From Enterobacter sp. EA-1 (GTDB lineage Bacteria > Pseudomonadota > Gammaproteobacteria > Enterobacterales > Enterobacteriaceae): a stretch of 64,000 bases of DNA. Numbering within the stretch: position 1 is the first letter of the stretch; every line of letters starts with the position of its first letter. The notes beneath the pieces are model-generated. The model was not told where the DNA came from. It was given only the letters and a program-made list of their open reading frames with translations, and searched no databases. Positions 37,024-47,913 of this stretch are shown here, one piece after another. The stretch spans positions 4,526,001 through 4,590,000 of the forward strand of contig CP025776.1 of assembly GCA_002886105.1 (NCBI GenBank). The letters run 5' to 3'. Made by a program: the position numbers and the translations under genes.

Positions 37024-39740
37024 CTACTGCCAACCGTAGCGGCGGCTGTAGAACCCTTCTCACCCACTGCGTCAGCGTCATGTAACCCGCCAGAATTGCC
37101 ACCAGCCACGGGAAGTAGGAGAGCGGCAGCGCCTGTAATTGCAGGTAACCCGCCAGCGGCGAAAACGGCAGCGCAATCCCCACGCAAATCACCATCAGCG
37201 TCATCGCAATTAACGGCCGTGCCGCACGGCTCTGGAATAAACGGCACGCGACGGGTGCGGATCATATGCACAATCAGCGTTTGTGACAGCAGGCCCACCA
37301 CGAACCAGCCGGACTGGAACAGGGTTTGCGCTTCCGGCACATTGGCTTTAAAGACCCACCACATCAGGCAAAACGTCAGAATGTCGAAGATCGAGCTGAT
37401 CGGGCCAAAGAAGATCATAAAACGCCCAAGATCGGCGGGATTCCAGCGTTGGGGTTTCTCGATCTGTTCGTCGTCAACGTTATCAAACGGGATCGCCACC
37501 TGTGACACATCGTACAGCAGGTTCTGGATCAGCAAGTGTAACGGCAGCATCGGCAGAAACGGCAGGAAAGCGCTCGCCACCAGCACGCTGAAGACGTTGC
37601 CGAAGTTAGAACTGGCCGTCATTTTGATGTATTTCAGCATATTGGCGAAGGTGCGACGCCCTTCAATAACACCCTCTTCCAGTACCATCAGGCTCTTTTC
37701 CAGCAAGATGATATCGGCCGCTTCACGGGCGATATCCACCGCGCCATCCACGGAAATACCAATATCCGCCGCGCGCAGCGCCGGGGCGTCATTAATACCG
37801 TCGCCCATAAAGCCCACCACATGCCCTTCACGCTTCAGCAGCGTGACGATACGCTCTTTGTGCATCGGCGTCAGGCGGGCGAACAGCGTCGTGCGTTTCG
37901 CCAGTTGCGCCAGAGCATCGTCATCCAGTGCTCAATCTCACTGCCGGTCACCGCATCACCGACCTCCAGCCCGACTTCGTGGCACACTTTCGCCGCCACC
38001 AGCTCGCTGTCGCCAGTGAGAATTTTGACGGTGATACCGCTGGCTTTCAGCGCTTTTAGCGCGGGTGCCGTAGTCTCTTTCGGCGGATCAAGGAAAGCGA
38101 TATACCCTTCGAGGATCAGATCCGACTCATCCGCACGCTGGTAATCACCGCTGCGCGCCGGAAGGTATTTCGTCGCCACCGCCACCACGCGCAATCCCCC
38201 GGCGATTCAGGGTGCTGGTCACACGTTCAATACGCCGCAGCATGGTCTCATCCAGCGGGAAGATCTCGCCGTTAAAGCGCACCTCGGGGAGCAGACGCTA
38301 AGGATCTCCGCCAGCGCGCCTTTGCAAATCAGCTGATGCACATCGGCCTGCTGCGCCACCACCACCGACATCCGGCGACGTTCGAAATCAAAGGGGATTT
38401 CGTCCACTTTGCGCCAGCTGGCGGCCAGCGTTTGTGCGGCATCCGCGTCCACACCTTCCAGCACGGCGGTATCCAGCAGATTTTTCAACCCGGTCTGGTA
38501 ATGGCTGTTCAGCCAGTGCGCTGTGCAGCACCCGTTCGCTGCTTTTACCGCTGATATCCGTATGATTTTCCAGCACGATTTTATCCTCGGGTCAGCGTGC
38601 CGGTTTTATCGGTACAGAGGATGTCCATCGCGCCGAAGTTCTGGATCGCATCCAGATGTTTGACGATCACTTTCTGTTTCGACAGTTTCACCGCGCCGCG
38701 CGCCAGCGTTGAGGTGACAATCATCGGCAGCATTTCCGGCGTCAGACCCACGGCAACGGACAAGGCAAACAGCGCGGCTTCCCACCAGTCGCCTTTGGTA
38801 AAGCCGTTGATCAGCAACACAATCGGCGTCATCACCATCATAAAGCGGATAAGCAGCATGCTGACGCGGCCAATGCCTTTCTGGAAAGCATTCGGCTCGC
38901 TCTCCTGCTCGCTCACCCGCCCGGCCAGTTGCCCGAACCCGGTGTGACTGCCGGTGGCGATCACCATCGCCTGCGCCGTCCCGCTCACGACGTTCGTGCC
39001 CATAAAGCACAGCGTGTCGCATTCCAGCGGGTTCTGTTGCCCTTGCTGACGGGTCGCGGCCACTTTCTCGACCGGCAGAGATTCACCGGTTAGCGAGGCC
39101 TGCGCGACAAACAGATCCCGCGCCTGAATCACACGCAGATCGGCGGGGATCATGTCGCCTGCCGCCAGTTTTACGATATCGCCGGGCACCAGTTGATCGA
39201 TAGGGATCTCGCACCAGCCGTTTTCGCCCTTCTCATTGACCACCCGCAATACCGTTGCGGTATTGCTCACCATCGCCTTCAACGCATCCGCGGCTTTGGT
39301 GGAGCGCGCCTCTTGCAGGAAATTCAGCAGCGTCGATATCGCTACCATCAATGCAATCACGCCAGCGGCAAACAGATCCTCCGAGGCATAGGAGATCACC
39401 CCCGCAGGTGAGCAGCAGGTTAAACGGGTTGCGATAGCACACCCACAGGTGCACCCACCGCAGGGCGACGGTTTTTGCGCCGGGATGAGGTTTTCGCCGT
39501 GCGTTTGCCGGGCCAGTTCGACTTCCTGCGGGTTCAGCCCTTCCGGGTGGCTGGCGAACGTTTGCCACAGCAGTGCCTGTTCCATGGTGGCGACATTCAG
39601 ACAGCGTTCGCTCAACGAAGCGGGGATGTCGCCATGCGCAATGTGTTGTGCGCCCGGCAGCGGATCGCGCTGTACCCGGTGGCGGCGGGGTAAATGGCGG
39701 TTCAGGCGAGCAAAAGCTGCCGGGTAATGTTTTTCAGCAT
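37024..39740 (-). CDS. mgtA: Magnesium-transporting P-type ATPase
   Basis: P-type ATPase importing Mg2+ under low magnesium. About 900 residues. MLKNITRQLLLARLNRHLPR start; actuator loop SLTGESLPVEKV; phosphorylation site DKTGTLT (about 38590); nucleotide-domain KGALAEIL; hinge MGDGINDAPALRAADIGIS; C-terminal helices ending about FYSRRYGWQ. Breaks include 38574 (CCGAGG, with CCAGG giving TLTQDKIV), 38286, 38205, 37930 and 37230. Preceded by a leader with mgtL, so expression is expected under PhoP and leader control. Confidence 0.95.
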
Positions 39741-39930
39741 AACAGTGTCCTTGCCCCCGCATCACGCGGGTGCTTATGTTGCAGACACGGGAAACCGCGC
39801 CTGCAGGCGTTATCTGGTTGGCAGGGACAAAAGACGTCGCTGCCTTACGCATCCGGTAAGGCAGCAAAAGCAGGCTTACCGGTAGTTTCTCCGTCGCGGG
39901 AGAGGGGTGGGATCGATCCATCTGGCCTCC
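39741..39930 (-). promoter_or_regulatory. mgtA 5' leader RNA
   Basis: The roughly 190 bases before mgtA contain mgtL and several inverted repeats (for example CGCGTGATGCGGGGG-type sequence near 39755 and GCTGCCTTACC with GGTAAGGCAGC at 39838-39863). In Salmonella and E. coli the mgtA leader controls readthrough in response to Mg2+ and proline. The fold here was not computed; assignment rests on position and on mgtL. Confidence 0.6.
39876..39921 (-). CDS. mgtL: mgtA leader peptide MgtL
   Basis: Reads ATG GAT then, after restoring one C, CCG GAT CCC ACC CCT CTC: peptide MDPDPTPLPRRRNYR. This is nearly the known MgtL (M-x-P-D-P-T-P-L-P-R-R-R). The proline codons couple translation of the leader to transcription of mgtA. 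Without the missing base the frame runs on, which gives a false fusion to mgtA. Confidence 0.8.
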
Positions 39931-40131
39931 GGTAAGGTAGTGAAGAGCGAATGATTACAGTGCGGTATCATAGCGCAGCCGAATTAAACGAAACGTATAC
40001 ATACAACAATCCATATGACTAAAGGCAGCGACGCAGCCTGTAAACCAGACTTTGCTCATTGCCTATCGGTTGGAACCGTGACGAAACTCCTTTATTCTGC
40101 AAACCGCCTGAGAACGGAGAGGGATTAACGC

Positions 40132-41072
40132 ATGCAAAACCGGCTGACCATTAAAGATATCGCGCGCTTAAGCGGGGTGGGTAAATCCACCGTCTCCCGC
40201 GTGCTGAATAATGAAAGCGGCGTGAGCCAGCGCACGCGCGAGCGGGCTGAAGCCGTCGTCAATCAGCATGGTTTTTCCCCTTCCCGTTCGGCGCGCGCGC
40301 CATGCGCGGACAGAGCGATAAAGTGGTGGCGATTATCGTCTCCCGTCTGGATTCCCTGTCAGAAAACCTTGCGGTGCAGACCATGCTGCCCGCGTTCTAC
40401 GAGCAGGGGGTACGATCCGATCATGATGGAGAGCCAGTTCTCCCCGGAACTGGTGGAAGAGCATTTGCAGATGCTCAGCCGCCGCAATATCGACGGTGTA
40501 GTGCTGTTCGGTTTTACCGGCGTCACGGAGTCCCTGCTCGCCTCGGCAATCTTCGCTGGTGTTGCTGGCGCGCGATGCCGAGGGCTTTTCCTCCGTCTGT
40601 TATGACGATGAAGGCGCTATTCAGCTATTGATGGAGAACCTCTATGCGCAGGGGCATCGCCATATCAGCTTTATCGGCGTACCGCACAGCGACATCACCA
40701 CCGGCAAACGCCGCCACGACGCTTACCCGGCGTTTTGTAAAACGCATCGGCTTGAGCCGCTGTCGGTGCTGCCGTGCCTTGCCATGAAGCAGGGTTACGA
40801 ACATGTGGCGCAGTGCTGACCGCGCAGACCAGCGCCCTGCTCTGCGCGACCGATACCACTGGCGCTCGGCGCCAGCAAATATTTGCAGGAGCAGCGCATA
40901 GGCAACTCGCCAGCGTCGGTAATACGCCGCTCATGAAATTCCTGCACCCGGAGATTATCACCGTCGATCCCGGCTATGCCGAAGCCGGTCGGAAGGCTGC
41001 CGCACAGTTGATCGATCAGGTGAATGGCCGCGTTGATCCGCGGCAGATTGTGATCCCCGCCCACCGGTTTGA
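40132..41072 (+). CDS. treR: Trehalose operon repressor
   Basis: LacI-family repressor that senses trehalose-6-phosphate. N-terminal helix-turn-helix LTIKDIARLSGVGKSTVSRV and hinge; the sugar-binding domain includes QFSPELVEEHLQMLSRRNID, GVPHSDITTGKRRHDAY and FLHPEIITVDPGYAEAGR. About 315 residues. Breaks near 40300, 40415, 40536 (CCTCGG for CCTGG), 40780, 40815 and 40855. The 3' end is uncertain: the open frame runs on past IVIPA, so a lost or extra base near 41065 is assumed; the family stops a few residues after IPA. Confidence 0.9.
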
Positions 41073-41113
41073 TCCCACCGCCCTACGGTTTATTGTGATC
41101 CTCGCCCAATTTC

Positions 41114-41125
41114 GGGAACGTTCCC
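41114..41125 (+). promoter_or_regulatory. TreR operator before treB
   Basis: GGGAACGTTCCC is a perfect 12-base palindrome about 72 bases before the treB start, between treR and treB. LacI-family operators have this form and TreR is encoded next door, so binding is likely. Confidence 0.75.
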
Positions 41126-41196
41126 ATTTTCTATTTTTTTGCCTGCGGTTACGCTTTGCTCCGGTCATTACGCATCATTTCTCCCCCAGAGGCACC

Positions 41197-42618
41197 ATGA
41201 TGAGCAAAGTAAATCAAAAGGACATCGAGCAGCTGATCGCGCTGGTCGGCGGACGGGAAAACATCGCCACCGTCAGCCACTGCATTACGCGGTTGCGCTT
41301 TGTATTGAACAACCCGGCGGCTGCCGATCCGAAGGCCATTGAGCAGTTACCGATGGTCAAGGTTGTTTCACCAACGCCGGGCAATTCCGGTGGTGATCGG
41401 CACCGACGTGGGCGACTACTACCGAGGCGCTGCGCGTCGCCACCGGGCTGGCCCACGCGGATAAAGAGCAGGCCAAACTGGCGGCGCGGCAGAATATGAA
41501 GTGGCACGAACGCCTGATCTCCCACTTCGCGGAGATCTTCTTTCCGCTGTTGCCTGCGCTGATCAGCGGCGGTCTGATCCTTGGCTTCCGCAACGTAATC
41601 GGCGATGTGCCCATGAGCAACGGGCAGACGCTGGCGCAGATGTCGCCCGCGCTGAAGACGATTTATGACTTCCTGTGGTTGATTGGCGAGGCCATCTTCT
41701 TCTATCTGCCCGTGGGCATCTGCTGGTCGGCGGTACGCAAAATGGGCGGCACGCCAATCCTCGGCATCGTCCTCGGGCGTAACGCTGGTTTCCCCGCAGT
41801 TAATGAACGCCTACTTGCTGGGTTCACAAGCGCCGGAAGTGTGGAACTTCGGCCTGTTTACCATCGCCAAAGTGGGTTATCAGGCGCAGGTGATCCCGGC
41901 ATTGCTGGCCGGGCTGGCGCTGGGCGTGATTGAAACCCGCTTAAAACGGCTGGTGCCGGATTACCTCTATCTGGTGGTGGTGCCGGTCTGTTCGCTGATT
42001 CTGGCGGTCTTCCGGCGCACGCCTTTATTGGCCCGTTTGGTCGCCTGATTGGCGATGGCGTGGCCTTTGCCGTGCGTCATCTGATGACCGGCAGTTTTGC
42101 GCCTATCGGCGCGGCGCTGTTCGGCTTCCTGTATGCGCCGCTGGTGATCACCGGTGTGCATCAGACCACGCTGGCAATCGATATGCAGATGATCCAGAGC
42201 ATGGGCGGAACGCCGGTCTGGCCGCTGATCGCCCTCTCCAATATTGCGCAGGCCTCGGCAGTGGTCGGCATCATTATTTCCAGCCGTAAACAGAATGAAC
42301 GTGAGATTTCCGTTCCTGCCGCCATCTCCGCCTATCTGGGGGTCACGGAACCGGCGATGTACGGCATCAACCTGAAATACCGCTTCCCTATGCTGTGCGC
42401 GATGATCGGCTCCGGCCTCGCCGGGCTGCTATGCGGCCTGAACGGCGTGATGGCGAATGGCATAGGCGTCGGTGGTTTACCGAGGGATCCTCTCTATTCA
42501 GCCGACATTCTGGCAGGTCTTCGCCCGGCGATGGCTATCGCAGTGGTGGTCCCCATGGCGCTGACCTCCTTTGTTTATCAGCGTAAGTTCCGTCACGGCA
42601 CATTGCAGATTGTATTTT
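41197..42618 (+). CDS. treB: PTS trehalose transporter subunit IIBC
   Basis: Imports and phosphorylates trehalose to trehalose-6-phosphate, using EIIA-Glc. About 472 residues. The EIIB domain has the phospho-Cys in ATVSHCITRLRFVL and KGCFTNAGQFQVVIG. The EIIC part includes FLWLIGEAIFFYLPVGICWS, APLVITGVHQTTLAIDMQMI and LGVTEPAMYGINLKYRFPML. It ends near FRHGTLQIV; the stop codon is lost to an indel at about 42613. Breaks at 41375, 41425, 41780, 42012, 42483 (CCGAGG for CCAGG) and 42520. Confidence 0.94.
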
Positions 42619-42636
42619 TGGGGCGCCGTTGCGCCC
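42619..42636 (+). terminator. Hairpin in the treB-treC gap
   Basis: GGGGCG and CGCCCC pair around CCGTTG, followed by TTCCTTT. It may stabilise treB mRNA or partly terminate before treC. Confidence 0.5.
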
Positions 42637-42658
42637 CTTCCTTTCGCAGGACATTGTT

Positions 42659-44305
42659 ATGAATACCCTTCCCCACTGGTGGCAGAACGGCGTTATTTAT
42701 CAGATCTACCCCCAAAAGCTTTCAGGACACGACCGGCAACGGCACCGGTGATTTGCGCGGCGTCATCACCCGGCTCGACTATCTGCAAACCCTCGGTGTG
42801 GATGCCATCTGGCTGACGCCGTTCTATATTTCGCCGCAGGTGGATAATGGTTATGACGTGGCGAATTACACCGCCATTGACCCTCTGTACGGCACGCTGG
42901 ACGATTTTGACGAACTGGTGGCGCAGGCTCATCAACGCGGGATTCGTCTGGTGCTGGATATGGTGTTTAACCACACCTCAACGCAGCACGCACGGTTTCC
43001 AGGCGGCGCAGGATCCCGCGAGCCCTTACCGCTCTTTTACATCTGGCGCGACGGCGAACCTCAAACGCCACCCAATAACTGGCGCTCTAAGTTCGGCGGC
43101 GGTGCATGGCGCTGGCACAGCCAAAGTGGTCAGTACTACCTGCACCTTTTGCACCGGAACAGGCAGATCTCAACTGGGAAAACCCGGCAGTACGCGATGA
43201 ACTGAAAAAGTCTGTACTTTCTGGGCAGATCGCGGCGTTGACGGTTTACGTCTGGATGTGGTGAATCTGATCTCCAAAGCGCAGGATTTCCCCGACGATG
43301 AGCAGGGCGATGGTCGCCGCTTTATACCGATGGCCCGCGCTCGCTTTTTTTGCAGGAGATGAGCCGGGAGGTCTTTCAGCCGCGTACACTAATGACGGTC
43401 GGTGAAATGTCCTCCACATCGCTGGATCATTGCCAGCGTTATGCGGCGCTGGATGGCAGTGAGCTGTCGATGACTTTTAACTTTCATCATCTGAAAGTGG
43501 ACTACCCCAACGGAGAAAAAATGGACGCTGGCGCGCCCTGATTATGGCGCGCTGAAAGCCCTGTTCCGCCACTGGCAACAAGGAATGCACAACGTTGCGT
43601 GGAACGCGCTGTTCTGGTGTAACCACGATCAGCCGCGCATTGTGTCGCGCTTTGGCGATGAGGGTGCACTGCGCGTGCCCTCGGCAAAATGCTGGCGATG
43701 GTGCTGCACGGTATGCAAGGCACGCCGTATATCTACCGGTGAAGAGATTGGCATGACCAATCCGCACTTTTCCCGCATTACCGATTACCGCGATGTGGAA
43801 AGTCTGAATATGTTTGCCGGGCTGCGCACCGCCGGGCGTGAACCCGATGAATTGCTGGCGATACTCGCCAGTAAATCCCGCGACAACAGCCGCACGCCGA
43901 TGCAGTGGACGGCCCGCAAAAACGCCGGTTTCACCACCGGCGATCCGTGGATCGGGCTTTGCGATAACTACCGGGAAATCAATGCGGAAAACGCCGTCAG
44001 CGATGCGGATTCAGTGTTTTATACCTATCAGACACTGATCCGTCTGCGCAAAACCCTGCCGTTGTTAACATGGGGGGATTATCAGGATCTCCTGCCTGCG
44101 CACGGGCATTTATGGTGTTATCGCCGCCAGTGGCAAGGGCAGACGTTGTTGGTCATCGCCAACCTCAGCGACGAATGCCAGCCATGGCGGCCCGGTGCCT
44201 TGGTGCGACTGGCAGGTGTTGCTGAGCAACTATGCCGAAACCGCTTCCCGCCCCGTCGACATGACCTTGCGGCCATTTGAAGCCGTATGGTGGCTGCAAG
44301 ACTGA
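42659..44305 (+). CDS. treC: Trehalose-6-phosphate hydrolase
   Basis: GH13 enzyme splitting trehalose-6-phosphate to glucose and glucose-6-phosphate in the cytoplasm. About 550 residues. GH13 regions: VDAIWLTPFYISP, LDMVFNHTSTQHAWF, GLRLDVVNLISK (nucleophile Asp), MTVGEMSST (acid Glu) and FWCNHDQPRIVSRF. Breaks near 42715, 43000, 43150, 43210, 43325, 43520, 43690, 43735 and 44195. It ends PFEAVWWLQD and a terminator follows. Confidence 0.94.
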
Positions 44306-44326
44306 TTTTTTCATCCTTTCGCACAG

Positions 44327-44356
44327 AAAAACAGCAGGGCATAAACCTGCTGTTTT
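44327..44356 (+). terminator. Rho-independent terminator after treC
   Basis: AACAGCAGG and CCTGCTGTT form the stem around GCATAAA, followed by TTTTTGTT. Confidence 0.88.
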
Positions 44357-44468
44357 TGTTGAATTTTAGTCAAAATGAGAATCGGAAAATTTACACTCCG
44401 CCGGTCGCCCGTCCTCTGCGCTATCAGATTTTTACTTTGTTCTGGAGTCAATAAAAGCGTAAACATGT

Positions 44469-44482
44469 TTGATGCAAATCAC
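44469..44482 (+). promoter_or_regulatory. FNR-type site before nrdD
   Basis: TTGATGCAAATCAC is a good match to TTGAT-N4-ATCAA. It fits the expected anaerobic induction of the class III ribonucleotide reductase. Confidence 0.7.
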
Positions 44483-44526
44483 TATATATAGAAATTAGAA
44501 TGCACGCCGGCCCTATATGTTGTATT
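44480..44526 (+). promoter_or_regulatory. Pair of NrdR boxes before nrdD
   Basis: CACTATATATAGAAAT (44480-44495) and CCCTATATGTTGTATT (44511-44526) match the NrdR consensus, acaCwATATwTwGtgt. Their starts are 31 bases apart, about three helical turns, the usual spacing for this repressor. Confidence 0.72.
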
Positions 44527-44687
44527 AATCGACTACGATCTACACAAGCATACCGCCACCGGACAGCAATGCATGCTGTGGATAACGCGGGCCGAAACGG
44601 GACGAACCCATTGGTTTTAGTAATGAATAATCCGCCAGTCAGCGCGTCCTTTATTGTGGATAACCTGTTTTCTAAAATGGAGTGATC

Positions 44688-46815
44688 ATGACACCGCATG
44701 TGATGAAACGAGATGGCTGTAAAGTGCCTTTCAAATCAGAGCGCATCAAAGAAGCGATTTTGCGTGCAGCTAAAGCAGCGGGAGTCGATGACGCAGACTA
44801 TTGCGCCACCGTCGCAGAAGTTATCAGCAACCAGATGCAGGGCCGCTCGCAGGTTGATATCAGCGAGATTCAGACCGCCGTCGAAAACCAGCTTATGTCC
44901 GGGCCGCATAAACAACTGGCGCGCGCCTATATTGAATACCGCCATGACCGCGATATTGCGCGGGAAAAACGCGGTCGCCTGAACCAGGGATATTCGCGGT
45001 CTGGTTGAGCAGACCAACTCGGCACTGCTCAACGAGAACGCCAACAAAGACAGTAAAGTGATCCCCCACCCAGCGCGATCTGCTGGCGGGTATCGTGGCC
45101 AAACACTACGCCCGTCAGCATCTGCTGCCGCGTGATGTGGTGCTGGCGCACGAGCGCGGTGAGATCCACTATCACGATCTCGATTACTCCCCATTCTTCC
45201 CGATGTTTAACTGCATGCTGATCGATCTGAAAGGCATGCTGACGCACGGAGTTTAAAATGGGTAACGCTGAAATCGAGCCGCCAAAATCAATTTCCACCG
45301 CCACCGCCGTGACCGCGCAGATCATCGCGCAGGTTGCCAGCCACATCTATGGCGGCACCACCATTAACCGTATTGATGAAGTACTGGCGCCGTTCGTGAC
45401 CGCCAGCTTCGAAAAACATCGCAAAGTGGCGACCGAATGGAATATTCCGGATGCCGATGGCTACGCCCACAGCCGCACTGAAAAGAGTGCTACGATGCCT
45501 TCCAGTCGCTGGAATACGAAGTCAACACGCTGCATACCGCCAACGGCCAGACGCCGTTCGTGACCTTCGGTTTTGGTCTTGGCACCAGTTGGGAGTCACG
45601 CCTGATCCAGCAATCAATTTTACGCAATCGTATTGCCGGTCTGGGTAAAAACCGCAAAACCGCTGTGTTCCCGAAACTGGTTTTTGCGATTCGCGATGGC
45701 CTGAACCACAAGTTCGACGATCCGAACTACGACATCAAACAGCTCGCGCTGGAGTGCGCCAGCAAACGCATGTATCCGGATATTCTGAACTACGATCAGG
45801 TGGTCAAAGTCACTGGCTCGTTCAAAACCCCGATGGGCTGCCGCAGCTTCCTCGGCGTGTATGAAGAGAACGGCGAGCAGATCCACGACGGGCGTAATAA
45901 CTGGGTGTGATCAGCCTTAACCTGCCGCGCATTGCGCTGGAAGCGAAAGGCAATGAAGAGGCGTTCTGGAAACTGCTGGACAGCCGTCTGCAGTTGGCGC
46001 GCAAAGCGCTGATGACGCGTATCGCCCGCACCGGAAGGCGTGAAAGCGCGGCGCCCATCCTCTATATGGAAGGCGCCTGTGGCGTACGTCTGAAAGCGGA
46101 TGACGACATTGCGTCTATTTTCAAAAACGGTCGTGCCTCCATCTCGCTGGGCTATATCGATTCACGAAACCATTAACGCGCTGTCGGGTAATAAACATAT
46201 TTACGACAGTGAAGCCCTGCGCGCGAAAGGCGTGGCGATTGTTGAACGCCTGCGCAAAGCGGTGGATGAGTGGAAAGAAGAGACGGGTTACGGCTTTAGC
46301 CTGTACAGCACGCCGAGCGAAAACCTGTGCGACCGTTTCTGCCGTATTGATACCGCCGAATTTGGCGTGGTGGATGGGGTAACGGACAAAGGTTACTACA
46401 CCAACAGTTTCCATCTCGATGTCGAGAAAAGGTTAACCCGTACGACAAAATCGATTTCGAAGCGCCGTACCCGCCGTTGGCCAGCGGGCTTCATTTGCTA
46501 TGGCGAATACCCGAACATTCAGCACAACCTGCGGGCGCTGGAAGATGTCTGGGATTACAGCTACCAGCATGTACCGTATTACGGCACCAACACGCCGATC
46601 GATGAGTGTTACGAGTGCGGTTTTACCGGTGAATTTGAGTGCACCAGCAAAGGCTTCACCTGCCCGAAATGCGGCAATCACGATGCCGCCCGCGTGTCGG
46701 TAACCCGTCGTGTATGCGGTTATCTTGGCAGCCCGGACGCACGTCCGTTTAACGCCGGGAAGCAGGAAGAGTGAAACGCCGCGTCAAACACCTCGGCAAC
46801 GGGCAGATTGGCTAA
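44688..46815 (+). CDS. nrdD: Anaerobic ribonucleoside-triphosphate reductase
   Basis: Glycyl-radical enzyme reducing NTPs to dNTPs without oxygen; needs NrdG. About 712 residues. The N-terminal ATP-cone begins MTPHVMKRDGCKVPFKSERI; NANKDSKVIPTQRDLLAGIV and NGQTPFVTFGFGLGTSWESR lie in the barrel; zinc ligands are in ECYECGF and CPKCGNHDA; the glycyl-radical loop is RRVCGYLGSPDARPFN. Breaks near 44988, 45065, 45250, 45490, 45895, 46035, 46160, 46428 and 46475. It ends RVKHLGNGQIG. Confidence 0.96.
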
Positions 46816-46980
46816 CGTCTATTTGCCCGATGGCACTGCGCTATCAATCTGCTATGTATCCGCAACGCAATTGACGTCAGAACAAGGCGGCAATTGCGTG
46901 TCCTGAGCTTACATCAGTAATGTGACCTGGGTACACGAGCGTAGCCAACACGGCTACAGCGCCAAATGCGACGAGGAAAC

Positions 46981-47438
46981 ATGAATTATCACCAATACTA
47001 CCCAGTCGACATAGTGAACGGCCCCGGCACCCGCTGCACGCTGTTCGTCTCCGGCTGCGTACATGAATGCCCCGGCTGTTACAACAAAAAGCACCGGCGG
47101 CTGAACTCCGGCGTGCCGTTCACGGCTGAAATGGAAGAGCGCATTATCGCGGATCTCAACGACACCCGCGTTAAACGCCGAGGATTTCACTCTCCGGCGG
47201 CGATCCGCTGCACCCGCAAAACGTGCCGGATATTTTAAAACTGGTCACCCGCATTCGCGCCGAATGCCCCGGTAAGGATATCTGGACAGGCTACAAGATC
47301 GACGAACTCAACGCCGCACAGCGTGAAGTGGTCGCACTGATCAACGTGCTGGTGGATGGCAAATTTGTCCAGGGATCTGAAAGACCCGATGCTGATCTGG
47401 CGCGGCAGCAGCAACCAGTCGTGCATCACTTGCGCTAA
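46981..47438 (+). CDS. nrdG: Anaerobic RNR-activating protein
   Basis: Radical-SAM activase that makes the glycyl radical on NrdD. About 154 residues. The 4Fe-4S cysteines are in SGCVHECPGCYN (C-x3-C-x2-C), and LSGGDPLHPQN is the SAM-binding GGD-type motif. Breaks near 47090, 47181 (CCGAGG for CCAGGG), 47285 and 47375. It ends VVHHLR, as in E. coli. The 165-base nrdD-nrdG gap has no terminator. Confidence 0.94.
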
Positions 47439-47913
47439 ACAGCGCGGCAGCCGTTCACTGGCATCCCGGTAAGCGGCCGCGTTTTCTCGTTTACAAAACC
47501 GTCACCTTGTTGTCCCTGACCGGGTATATTCCCCGGCATTACATGCATTTTTGGATAACAACTCACACGTTCATCAAAAGCACGATCCTCCAATAATTAG
47601 TCACTTAATTATTACTTCCTGTTTCTATTTATAAAACCAATCATTCACGCCTTAATGTAAAATTAAAACGTTATTTCACTTTTAAAATGTCTTATTTTTA
47701 ATTTTAGATAAGGATCGCACCTATCTTCATCTGGCTGCCAGCGAAGCGGCAAGCGTGGTAGAAGGCAAAGGTGGTTGAAAAAACATCGGATTACTCTCCT
47801 CAAGTATTTTAAACCACCCATAAAATAACGTCAGACAGGTTTTACACCACAACCCTACATTTAATAAAACCATTAACCCTGTGGAAACAGGGTGCTGGAA
47901 CAGGAACACAAAC
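47439..47913. other. Intergenic region before the rhamnogalacturonan lyase gene
   Basis: 475 bases, mostly AT-rich. A possible KdgR-type sequence, TAAAACGTTATTTCAC (47664-47679), lies here and would fit control of the pectin genes, but the match is only fair. A minus-strand ORF of 62 codons (47727-47915) has no recognisable similarity. No RNA gene or clear terminator for nrdG is visible. Confidence 0.4.

Noticed and set aside
39355-39400. CCGAGG inside mgtA as another altered Dcm site.
   Set aside because: The frame (SYASEDLFA) is intact across it, so CCGAGG is native there; not every such hexamer is an error.
38581-39921. An apparent 446-codon ORF joining the mgtA leader to mgtA.
   Set aside because: The first part is mgtL and untranslated leader read in a wrong frame because of a missing base; MgtA starts at MLKNITRQLL.
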